Source: a virus. Taken from it: DNA of 25,811 nucleotides. Made by a program: the position numbers and the translations under genes. The notes beneath the pieces were generated by a model. That model was given only the letters and a program-made list of their open reading frames with translations, ran no database searches and was not told where the DNA came from. The stretch lies in the IMG/VR virus record IMGVR_UViG_3300045611_000272, positions 1 through 25,811 of that record, one strand, 5' to 3'. Of the stretch, positions 13,343 to 20,595 are shown piece by piece (positions within the stretch are counted from its first letter, which is position 1; the number at the start of each line of letters is the position of its first letter).

Positions 13343-14309
13343 GTTAGCAACTCAGACGCTCGCTGCTATTGATGCAGCACTTCAGGCGGACAACGGCGCA
13401 CGCTATCGCGGGCTGCTCAAGGAAGAATTCGCCCAGCTTTCGGATGCCTTCGCAACGAAGGAAGATACAGGCTTTCGCACGCATCTAGGAGCTTCTCTGA
13501 TCGGTAAACCCTGCGCGCGCGAACTCTGGTACTCCTTTCACTGGTCCAAGCGCTCGGCATTCTCCGGTCGCATAATCCGCCTGTTCAACCGCGGGCATTT
13601 GGAGGAGGCGCGGTTTCTCGCGCTGCTGCGCCTAATCGGCTGCGAGACCTGGAGCATCGACGATAACGGCAACCAGCTTCGTTTTTCCGCATGCGACGGG
13701 CACTTTGGCGGGTCGCTGGATGGTATCGCGATGAAGATTCCGGACGCGCCGTTGATTCCCCATCTGGTTGAATTCAAGACGCATAGCGCAAAATCCTTTG
13801 CGGGTCTTTCGGAAGGCGTGCGCTCTGCCAAGTTCGAGCATTACGTTCAAATGCAATGCTACATGCACGCCTATAACCTCACCGAGGCTTTGTATTTGGC
13901 GGTCAATAAAGACACCGATGACCTGCACGCAGAGCTGATTACCTACGAGCGCGCGGTCGCCGAACGCTATCTACTGCGCGCACAGGCCATCATTGACGCT
14001 CCGGAGCCGCCGACGCGCCTTAGCGACAAGCCCTCTTGGTACCAATGCAAGTTTTGCGACTATGCGCCGCTTTGCCACACCTTTGACCATCCGGAGACGA
14101 GCTGCCGCACGTGTGCGCATTCTACGCCAGCCAAGGAGGCCACCTGGGACTGCGCGCTGAACCGCGAGATTCCAAAAACTTGCGCGGCCTGCGAAAACCA
14201 CATCTATAATCCAACTATGCTTAACAAGATAACCATAACAGCGGCGACCCCCACCTGGATGGAATACACCACCGCGGACGGGCGCATGTTTACCTCAGGA
14301 AAGAAATGA
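13329..14309 (+). CDS. Cas4/RecB-like PD-(D/E)XK exonuclease with Fe-S cysteines
   Basis: 326 aa from a TTG start (13329) with AGGAG 7 bases upstream. The catalytic core is D131 in GGSLDG and E148-x-K150 in LVEFKTHS. A cysteine at 62 together with C240-x2-C243-x5-C249 (YQCKFCDYAPLC) gives the 4Fe-4S pattern of Cas4/AddB-type nucleases. A further set of cysteines near the C-terminus (SCRTCAHS, TCAACEN) may bind zinc. It probably resects DNA ends to make ssDNA for the DUF669 and Sak4-like proteins. Its stop overlaps the helicase ATG (ATGA). Confidence 0.85.
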   Translation: MSTVRLATQTLAAIDAALQADNGARYRGLLKEEFAQLSDAFATKEDTGFRTHLGASLIGKPCARELWYSFHWSKRSAFSGRIIRLFNRGHLEEARFLALLRLIGCETWSIDDNGNQLRFSACDGHFGGSLDGIAMKIPDAPLIPHLVEFKTHSAKSFAGLSEGVRSAKFEHYVQMQCYMHAYNLTEALYLAVNKDTDDLHAELITYERAVAERYLLRAQAIIDAPEPPTRLSDKPSWYQCKFCDYAPLCHTFDHPETSCRTCAHSTPAKEATWDCALNREIPKTCAACENHIYNPTMLNKITITAATPTWMEYTTADGRMFTSGKK

Positions 14310-16921
14310 AGCTCCGCCCGTATCAAGAGGAGGCGGTAGCCTCCATCTGGAATTACTTTTCGGTGCATTCCGGAAACCCGTTGCTGGCGCTTCCAACCGG
14401 CTGCCATGCGAAAGGGCAGCGGATTTTAATGTTTGATGGAAGTCTAAGATGCGTAGAAGACATTAAAGTTGGCGACCTTTTAATGGGACCAGACTCAACA
14501 CCGCGCACCGTCTTGACTCTGTGTCGAGGTCGCCAAGAGATGCGCCGCATTGTGCCGATTAAAGGAGAGAGCTGGGTAGTCAACAAAGATCATATCCTAG
14601 CCCTCTATCGTTGTAAAACAAAAAATGGATCGAAGTACCCAAGCCACGCGGAAAAGTTAGTTACTCAAACTGTGGCGGATTTCGAGCAAGCATCAAAGTG
14701 GCATCGTCATTACCACAAGTTATATCGAACAGCTGTAACTTTTCAAGCGGGAGGGGAGCTTCCGCTCCCGCCATATTTTCTTGGTGTGTTTCTTGGAGAC
14801 GGATGCTACACCCAGTCGCAGGTTGGAATCACTTCAGCGGACGAAGAAATCCATGCCTACTGCACTTCCTATATGATCAGCATAGGAGATCGCACTCGGA
14901 GAACTAATAATGGGTCGAAAGCCGATACTACTTACGCTACGACCGGCATAATAAACCGAGCGCGCCGCTCAGAAACTGCCAAAAAATTGGATTTGCTTGG
15001 GCTGCGAAATTGTAATTGTTTTTCAAAGTACATTCCTCAAAGTTATAAAACAGCATCCTACGAGAGCCGCCTAGCCCTTCTAGCTGGGTTGATGGATACG
15101 GACGGCTCGGAACTCCACGGCACCTTTGATTATGCTACCGTTTCTCACCAATTAGCCGAAGATATCCTTTTTGTGGCTAGAAGTGTCGGGTTAGCGGCAT
15201 ATTCCGTTTTCAAAAAGAATAAATATAAAGGATACTATCGAATCTCCATCTCTGGAGACTGCTCAAAAGTTCCTACCTTACTCCCGCGCAAAAAAGCCCA
15301 ACCAAGGCGCCAGAAAAAGAATTGGCTAGTTACATGCTTTACGGTGGAATCACTCCCAGAAGATAATTATTATGGCTTTACCTTGGATAAGGATCACCTC
15401 TACCTGTTAGATGATTTTACAGTAACCCATAACACCGGAAAAAGTGTCATTATCGCGGAGCTACTGCGCAGGTCTTTTTTCGCATGGGAAGATCAGCGCG
15501 TTTTGGTGCTGACCCACGTTAAGGAGCTGCTGGCACAAAACTTCGAGAAGCTCTTGGCTTTGTGGCCTACGGCACCCGCCGGGATATATTCGGCTGGCCT
15601 CAAGCGGCGCGACACCAAGCATCCGATTCTATTCGGCGGCATTGCCAGCCTAAATAACCTCGCCGTCGAGGCGCTGGGTAAAATCGATTTAATTCTGATC
15701 GACGAGTGCCATTTGGTTAGCCATCGCTCGGAGACTATGTATCAAGCGTTGCTGCAAAGGCTCACGGAAATCAACCCCCTATTAAAGGTAATAGGGTTCA
15801 CGGCTACTCCTTATCGACTTGGGTTGGGTCACATGACGGACGGCGGCATTTTCACGGATGTCTGCTATGACCTAACCGGGCGGGATGCCTTCAACCAGCT
15901 GGTCGCCGATAGCTATCTGGCTCCGCTTATTACCAAAAAGACCGTTCAAGAACTTGATCTATCCGGTGTGCATATTCAGGGCGGCGAGTATGTGCAATCC
16001 GAGTTGCAACATGCCGTGGATCGCGCTGCCGTTACCGACGCTGCTGTGCAGGAACTGATTTATTATGGGAAATATCGTGAGCACTGGCTAGTCTTTGCTT
16101 CCGGCATCGAGCATTCGCAGCACGTCGCAGAGTGCTTAAACTACTATGGCATACCGGCAGCGACGGTCCATTCCAAGTGTACTAGCGAAGAGCGTGATGC
16201 ACTGCTGGCCGACTTCCGTTCAGGGCGCATTCGTGCTCTGGTGAATACCAATATCCTGACGACGGGCTTTGACTTTCCGGGCATCGACTTGATTGGCGTA
16301 CTGCGCCCAACTGCTTCGGCAGTCCTATGGGTGCAGATGCTCGGGCGCGGTACCCGCCCAGCGGAAAATAAAGAGAATTGTCTGGTTTTAGATTTTGCCG
16401 GAAATACCCGCCGGCTCGGCCCTATCAACGATCCAGTCATGCCTCGCAAGAAGGGCCAGAAGGGGCCAGGGCAGGCACCGGTGCGCGTCTGCGACAACTG
16501 CGGAACCTACCAGCACGCCTCGCTTCGCTTTTGCGAAGCCTGCGGGGTGGAATTTCCGCGTAACCACAAGCTAGCCATGACGGCGTACGCCGAAGAAGTA
16601 GTCGCACAGAGCGAGCCCGTAGTAACCGATTTCAAAGTGGATCGCGTAACCTATTCAACGCATGCCAAGCCCGGCAAACCGCCATCCATGCAGGTAAGCT
16701 ACTATTGTGGATTGCGCCTTTTCCGCGAGTATGTTTGCCTCGAGCACGACGGCTACGCCGGGAAAAAATCCCGCGAATGGTGGCGAAAGCGCGCCGGTGA
16801 AGACCCACCCGAGACTACTGCGGAAGCCGTGGACCTCGCAGAGGGTCTACCCGTTCCCGCCACCATCAAGGTGTGGGTGAATACCAAGTATCCGGAAGTT
16901 CTTGAACATACCTTTCTTTGA
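14306..16921 (+). CDS. SF2 DEAH/DExH helicase precursor interrupted by an intein
   Basis: 871-aa precursor. After removal of the 344-residue intein (33-376), the mature protein is 527 aa. Extein motifs: MKLRPYQEEAV (Q-motif-like), a P-loop rebuilt as LPTG + TGKS, LIDECH (motif II), GFTATPYR (motif III), TGFDFPGIDLIG, and MLGRGTRP (motif VI). A zinc ribbon (CDNCGTYQHASLRFCEACG) and a C-terminal domain follow. It resembles phage and prophage helicases that act in replication or repair. ATP binding would be impossible before splicing, because the insertion splits Walker A. It sits between the nuclease gene and QueE. Confidence 0.92.
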   Translation: MKLRPYQEEAVASIWNYFSVHSGNPLLALPTGCHAKGQRILMFDGSLRCVEDIKVGDLLMGPDSTPRTVLTLCRGRQEMRRIVPIKGESWVVNKDHILALYRCKTKNGSKYPSHAEKLVTQTVADFEQASKWHRHYHKLYRTAVTFQAGGELPLPPYFLGVFLGDGCYTQSQVGITSADEEIHAYCTSYMISIGDRTRRTNNGSKADTTYATTGIINRARRSETAKKLDLLGLRNCNCFSKYIPQSYKTASYESRLALLAGLMDTDGSELHGTFDYATVSHQLAEDILFVARSVGLAAYSVFKKNKYKGYYRISISGDCSKVPTLLPRKKAQPRRQKKNWLVTCFTVESLPEDNYYGFTLDKDHLYLLDDFTVTHNTGKSVIIAELLRRSFFAWEDQRVLVLTHVKELLAQNFEKLLALWPTAPAGIYSAGLKRRDTKHPILFGGIASLNNLAVEALGKIDLILIDECHLVSHRSETMYQALLQRLTEINPLLKVIGFTATPYRLGLGHMTDGGIFTDVCYDLTGRDAFNQLVADSYLAPLITKKTVQELDLSGVHIQGGEYVQSELQHAVDRAAVTDAAVQELIYYGKYREHWLVFASGIEHSQHVAECLNYYGIPAATVHSKCTSEERDALLADFRSGRIRALVNTNILTTGFDFPGIDLIGVLRPTASAVLWVQMLGRGTRPAENKENCLVLDFAGNTRRLGPINDPVMPRKKGQKGPGQAPVRVCDNCGTYQHASLRFCEACGVEFPRNHKLAMTAYAEEVVAQSEPVVTDFKVDRVTYSTHAKPGKPPSMQVSYYCGLRLFREYVCLEHDGYAGKKSREWWRKRAGEDPPETTAEAVDLAEGLPVPATIKVWVNTKYPEVLEHTFL
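14402..15433 (+). mobile_element. Intein with LAGLIDADG homing endonuclease in the helicase P-loop
   Basis: 344 codons in frame. Block A starts with C33 (CHAKGQRILMFDGSLRCVED), block B is SWVVNKDHILAL, the two endonuclease motifs are FLGVFLGDG (D165) and LLAGLMDTDG (D266), and block F/G is YYGFTLDKDHLYLLDDF through to VTHN, followed by Thr as +1 residue. Both catalytic aspartates and all splice residues (Cys1, His-Asn, Thr+1) are present, so it looks active for splicing and homing. The DNA appears more AT-rich than the exteins, as expected of an acquired element. Confidence 0.95.
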
Positions 16922-16933
16922 GGAGGAAACCTG

Positions 16934-17629
16934 ATGCGAAACAACCAAGCGGCGGAGAAACCACTTCGCCACTCCGGTGAAGTTCTGGAGGTGCATTCCA
17001 TCTTCCACACCTTGCAAGGCGAAGGGCCATATGCCGGGGTGCCTGCCGTGTTTCTACGGCTGGCTGGATGCAACTTGCAATGCCCCGACTGTGATACCGA
17101 TTACACCGCCGGGCGCGAGCCAATGCACCTTGATGCTATTCTTCTGCGCATCGACGGGGTCGCCTTGCCGTTCCCGATGACGCGCCTGGTGGTGATCACC
17201 GGCGGCGAACCTATGCGGCAGCCTCTTGGGCCCCTAATCCGCCAACTACTGCGCCACGGCTGGGAGGTGCAGCTCGAGACCAACGGAACCCTCTTTCAAG
17301 AGGGGATTCCGTACGAGGGGATTACCGTGGTCTGTAGTCCGAAAACAGGTTCTATAAATAAAGCGCTGGCCCCCCACCTGTCTGCGTTAAAATACGTCGT
17401 AAATAAGGCCGCGCTTGGAGCAGACGGCCTGCCGGACACCGCGCTTAACCACGGCACCTCGCTTTTGGCGCGGCCTCCGCAGGATTTCGCAGGGACCGTC
17501 TACTTGCAACCTTTTGACAGCGGAAATGCTGAAGAGAACCGAGTACATCAACTAGCAACGGTAGAAGCGTGCCTCCAAACCGGCGCAACCTATTGCCACC
17601 AACTTCATAAACTACTAGAACTGGAGTGA
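16934..17629 (+). CDS. queE: 7-carboxy-7-deazaguanine synthase QueE
   Basis: 231 aa behind a strong GAGGAGG. This radical SAM enzyme converts 6-carboxy-tetrahydropterin to 7-carboxy-7-deazaguanine. The cluster motif is C46-x3-C50-x2-C53 (GCNLQCPDCDT), preceded by the substrate-binding region TLQGEGPYAGVPAVFLRLAG. ITGGEP (88-93) is the SAM-binding GGEP, and the length is normal for the family. Downstream, QueC begins 2 bases after the stop, so the two are translated together. All recognisable catalytic features are intact. Confidence 0.95.
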   Translation: MRNNQAAEKPLRHSGEVLEVHSIFHTLQGEGPYAGVPAVFLRLAGCNLQCPDCDTDYTAGREPMHLDAILLRIDGVALPFPMTRLVVITGGEPMRQPLGPLIRQLLRHGWEVQLETNGTLFQEGIPYEGITVVCSPKTGSINKALAPHLSALKYVVNKAALGADGLPDTALNHGTSLLARPPQDFAGTVYLQPFDSGNAEENRVHQLATVEACLQTGATYCHQLHKLLELE

Positions 17630-17631
17630 TC

Positions 17632-19080
17632 ATGACCAAAGCACTAGTAATACTTTCGGGCGGCCAAGACTCAACTACGTGCCTCTTCTGGGCAAAGCAC
17701 AATTTTACCGAGGTGCATGCTATTACCTTCGACTATGGGCAGCGGCATCACATCGAGATTGATGCAGCGCGTAAGGTAGCGGAAATGGCGGGCGTCGCCT
17801 CGCACGAGGTGGTGGAGGTGCCGAATTGCTTAACCGGAAAATCCTTCCTTACCGATCTTACCGCCCCAGTGGAGCGGTTCGAAAGTCTGGAACACATGGA
17901 GCACCACAACGCCTTCAAAGAGAATAAGCTGGACAGTAGTTTCGTCCCTATGCGCAATGTTCTTTTCTTGACCATAGCCGCCAACCGCGCGGCCGTGCTG
18001 GGGTGCCTTACGCTGGTCACCGGGGTCACTGCGGCGGACTTTGCCGAATACGGAGGATTTTCGTGGGAATGGCTCGGCGGCTTCGTAGATGCCAAAGGGC
18101 ATTTCAGTGAATCGAACGGCTCTTCGCGTACTTTGCGCTTGGCGATTTCTCAGAACGATCCGGAGCTGCTGGTGCGCCTGGGAAAATGGGTTCAAGGCCA
18201 ACTACCGAAGGCTAATTACTCGGTTAGCGGCGATAGCCTTTATTTTGGCGTTCGCGCTCTGCGTGAAATGGCACCCTTTTTGACACCGCATTTGCATAGT
18301 CCACATCGTCGAAAGCAAGCCGCTGAGAAAGGGGAAGGTCTCTCGCTCGCAGCAGAAGCTCCGCTCACCGATGCTTATGTGACCGGCTTTTGGGAAGGGG
18401 ATGGCAGTTACTATGCGGCATGGACAAAAACACGCGCATCGAAAAAATCTGGGAAAGACGGAAGAACTCGCATGGCCTATTTTTCTTTCTTTCAAAAAGA
18501 TCCGGCCGTCCTGGAAAAAATTAAAGATTACCTGGGTCGCGGGTATTTAGGCCAACGCCATACCCAGAACGAAATTTACTACCTTCAGGTCGGGGATGGT
18601 CCTAGGAAGGCAACGCTGCATCGGCGCATGCTCCCGCACCTGAACGTTTTGGGGTCGTTTGAAAAACTAACCAAGTGGCGGCACGCCGTCGAGCTAACGG
18701 CCGGAGGCTTTAATCCGCCCTACCCCGATTGCACGCCAGACTTTGTTCGCGCTGCGCAAGAAACTATTAACGAAGCATTGCGTTCCCCGGAACAGGAAAA
18801 GATCCAAATAGCTACGCCGGTGATGTTTCTAACTAAGGCGCAGTCTGTACACCTTGCTAAGGCGCTTCCCGGCTGCTGGGAAGCAATGGCCTATTCACAT
18901 ACCAGCTATGATGGAAAGTATCCGCCGACTGATATGAATCATGCCAATGTCCTGCGCGCCCATGGTTTCGAGAAAGCCGGCCTCCCCGATCCGCTGGTAC
19001 TGCGCGCCGTTCGCGAAGGGTTGATGGAGCTGCCGATGACGAGCAATTACCAAAATGTTCAACTGGAACTGGAGTTCTGA
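17632..19080 (+). CDS. queC: preQ0 synthase QueC with a LAGLIDADG insertion
   Basis: 482 aa, about twice the usual length (E. coli ~231). I use the ATG 17632 with GGAG 5 bases upstream, not the GTG 17626. QueC converts 7-carboxy-7-deazaguanine plus ammonia to preQ0 using ATP. The N-terminal part has the PP-loop LSGGQDSTTCL, FDYGQRHHIEI and VPMRNVLFLTIAANRAAVLG. Residues 144-360 (18061-18711) are an inserted LAGLIDADG domain. The QueC sequence resumes at NPPYPDCTPDFVRAAQ and continues with TPVMFLTKAQSVHLAK. The C-terminal region that normally carries four zinc cysteines reads TSYDGKYPPTDMNHAN and has none. If the insert is tolerated the enzyme may still work, since the ATP site is intact. Confidence 0.9.
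   Translation: MTKALVILSGGQDSTTCLFWAKHNFTEVHAITFDYGQRHHIEIDAARKVAEMAGVASHEVVEVPNCLTGKSFLTDLTAPVERFESLEHMEHHNAFKENKLDSSFVPMRNVLFLTIAANRAAVLGCLTLVTGVTAADFAEYGGFSWEWLGGFVDAKGHFSESNGSSRTLRLAISQNDPELLVRLGKWVQGQLPKANYSVSGDSLYFGVRALREMAPFLTPHLHSPHRRKQAAEKGEGLSLAAEAPLTDAYVTGFWEGDGSYYAAWTKTRASKKSGKDGRTRMAYFSFFQKDPAVLEKIKDYLGRGYLGQRHTQNEIYYLQVGDGPRKATLHRRMLPHLNVLGSFEKLTKWRHAVELTAGGFNPPYPDCTPDFVRAAQETINEALRSPEQEKIQIATPVMFLTKAQSVHLAKALPGCWEAMAYSHTSYDGKYPPTDMNHANVLRAHGFEKAGLPDPLVLRAVREGLMELPMTSNYQNVQLELEF
18061..18711 (+). mobile_element. In-frame LAGLIDADG domain inserted in QueC without splicing blocks
   Basis: 217 codons between two copies of Gly-Gly-Phe (18052-18060 and 18703-18711). It has two LAGLIDADG-type helices: WLGGFVDAKGHF and YVTGFWEGDGSY. 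In the first, the usual catalytic Asp is Lys (K155); in the second it is present (D257). The first motif begins only a few residues after the junction and the end has no His-Asn, so there is no room for intein splicing domains. The frame is open throughout, and an intron core has no visible space. Confidence 0.85.
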
Positions 19081-19082
19081 TT

Positions 19083-19538
19083 ATGCCTTATATTTCCACC
19101 AAAACCTATGGTGCTGAGCGTGGCTTTGCGGTGGCTTACCGCCAGTGGCGCGCGGACACCCATTGCAACAAGCTGCACGGCTACGCTTTGAGCTTTATCT
19201 TTGAGTTTGAAGCGGACACGCTCGACTTTCGCAACTGGGTTGCGGACTTCGGCGGCTTCCGCTCGCTTAAGGAGCATCTCGACGAATGGTTCGATCACAC
19301 CTGTCTGGTGGCGGAGGATGATCCGGAGCTTGAGACCTTCAAAATGCTGCATGGAAAGAGGCTCATAAAAATGGTAGTGGTAGAACGTACCGGGTGCGAG
19401 GGGCTTTCCAAATGGCTCTATGACTACCTGGAGGAAATCTGGCTTCCGGAAAACGGTTACAATGATGGTCGCGTGCGCGTGCGCAAAGTCGAAGTTCGGG
19501 AAACCCCTGCAAATTCTGCAATGTATGTGAGAGGTTAA
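19083..19538 (+). CDS. queD: 6-carboxy-tetrahydropterin synthase QueD (divergent zinc site)
   Basis: 151 aa, with GGAG before the ATG and a 2-base gap from QueC. It would convert dihydroneopterin triphosphate to 6-carboxy-tetrahydropterin. Catalytic-type residues are present: C28 in CNKLHGYAL, D71-H72 in WFDHTCLV and E140 in EVRETPANSAMY. Of the three zinc His ligands of the family (F-x2-AH and LHGH), only H32 is kept; the others align with Y19 (GFAVAY) and Y34 (LHGY). H27 next to the catalytic Cys might compensate. I recall phage and bacterial relatives with the same RQWRA...LHGYAL signature, so this is probably a variant subfamily rather than decay. Confidence 0.88.
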   Translation: MPYISTKTYGAERGFAVAYRQWRADTHCNKLHGYALSFIFEFEADTLDFRNWVADFGGFRSLKEHLDEWFDHTCLVAEDDPELETFKMLHGKRLIKMVVVERTGCEGLSKWLYDYLEEIWLPENGYNDGRVRVRKVEVRETPANSAMYVRG

Positions 19539-19539
19539 T

Positions 19540-20595
19540 ATGACCAAGAAGATCAAACTTACCAATGCCAACGTAGACCGCATGGCGGATCACCTTGCCA
19601 ACCTTATTCGGGCGGAGTTCCCTCATGAGGTAGTTCCGATCTATGGCATCCCGCGCGGCGGGGTCCCGGTGGCTTACCTTCTGGCGCGTTACCAGAATAT
19701 CCGCGTAGTGGACGACCCGGCGGATGCCGCACTGTTTGTGGATGATATCATCGACTCAGGGACCACTCTGGAGCACTGGTGCGATACTTACCCGGGCACG
19801 CCGTTCTTCGCGCTCATTGACAAGCGCAATCCCCACTCGCCGTGCAACAGCGAAGAGGCGCTGGATTTTATCCGCTCTGGCGGCTGGATTGAATTCCCGT
19901 GGGAAGCCGGCAATGAGCGGGCGGAAGATGACTCGATCGTCGGAACCATTTTGAATCGCATTAAGCATGCAGGCGTTGGCTACTACGCCAATGACAACAT
20001 CTCCGCTTTTATCCATTCTGGCGAGCTGGAAGAGCTGCAGAATGAAGTGCAGCACCGCGCCGAGCATTTCCTGCGCGGACTGATCATCGATGTGGACAAT
20101 GACCACAATACGCGCGGGACCGCGAAACGCATTGCGAAGATGTACTTGCATGAAGTTTTCAAAGGTCGCTACAAGGAAGCTCCGCATATTACCGATTTCC
20201 CGAATGCCAAGAAGCTGGACGAGATGTATATGACCGGCCCGATCACCATTCGCTCCGCTTGCTCGCATCATTTCGTGCCGATCATTGGGCGTTGCTGGAT
20301 CGGTTTGATCCCTGGCGACCGCGTAATTGGCTTATCCAAGTTTAACCGCATTGTGGACTGGATCGCCTCGCGTCCGCAGATTCAGGAAGAACTGGTGGTG
20401 CAGATTGCGGACTTCATCGAGGAGCAAATTGCGCCGGTTGGTCTCGCGGTAGTGGTGGAGGCTACCCATATGTGCATGACTTGGCGCGGGGTTAAGGAGC
20501 CGCTCGAATCCAAGATGACTACGAATGTCATGCGCGGGGCGTTTCGCGACTCCCCTGAAGCGCGTTCTGAGTTCATGGCTTTGGTGGCAAAGTGA
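19540..20595 (+). CDS. folE: Phosphoribosyltransferase-GTP cyclohydrolase I fusion
   Basis: 351 aa. Residues ~1-150 are a type I phosphoribosyltransferase: VVPIYGIPRGGVPVAYLLA and the PRPP loop LFVDDIIDSGTT (65-76). Residues ~155-351 are GTP cyclohydrolase I: RGTAKRIAKMYLHEVFKGRY, SACSHHFVP (C241, H244), and THMCMTWRGV (C312). These three are the zinc ligands, with the same Cys-Cys spacing of 71 as in E. coli FolE. FolE opens GTP to dihydroneopterin triphosphate, the first step to preQ0. The PRPP domain could salvage guanine or another base to supply GTP, which is inference. It starts 1 base after queD and its stop overlaps the dpdA-like GTG. Confidence 0.93.
   Translation: MTKKIKLTNANVDRMADHLANLIRAEFPHEVVPIYGIPRGGVPVAYLLARYQNIRVVDDPADAALFVDDIIDSGTTLEHWCDTYPGTPFFALIDKRNPHSPCNSEEALDFIRSGGWIEFPWEAGNERAEDDSIVGTILNRIKHAGVGYYANDNISAFIHSGELEELQNEVQHRAEHFLRGLIIDVDNDHNTRGTAKRIAKMYLHEVFKGRYKEAPHITDFPNAKKLDEMYMTGPITIRSACSHHFVPIIGRCWIGLIPGDRVIGLSKFNRIVDWIASRPQIQEELVVQIADFIEEQIAPVGLAVVVEATHMCMTWRGVKEPLESKMTTNVMRGAFRDSPEARSEFMALVAK

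Noticed and set aside
18061-18711. Group I intron or intein in QueC
   Set aside because: The insert is open in frame from one QueC half to the other and starts almost at once with a LAGLIDADG motif. No intein splice residues and no room for an intron core were seen. I therefore call it an in-frame domain insertion.
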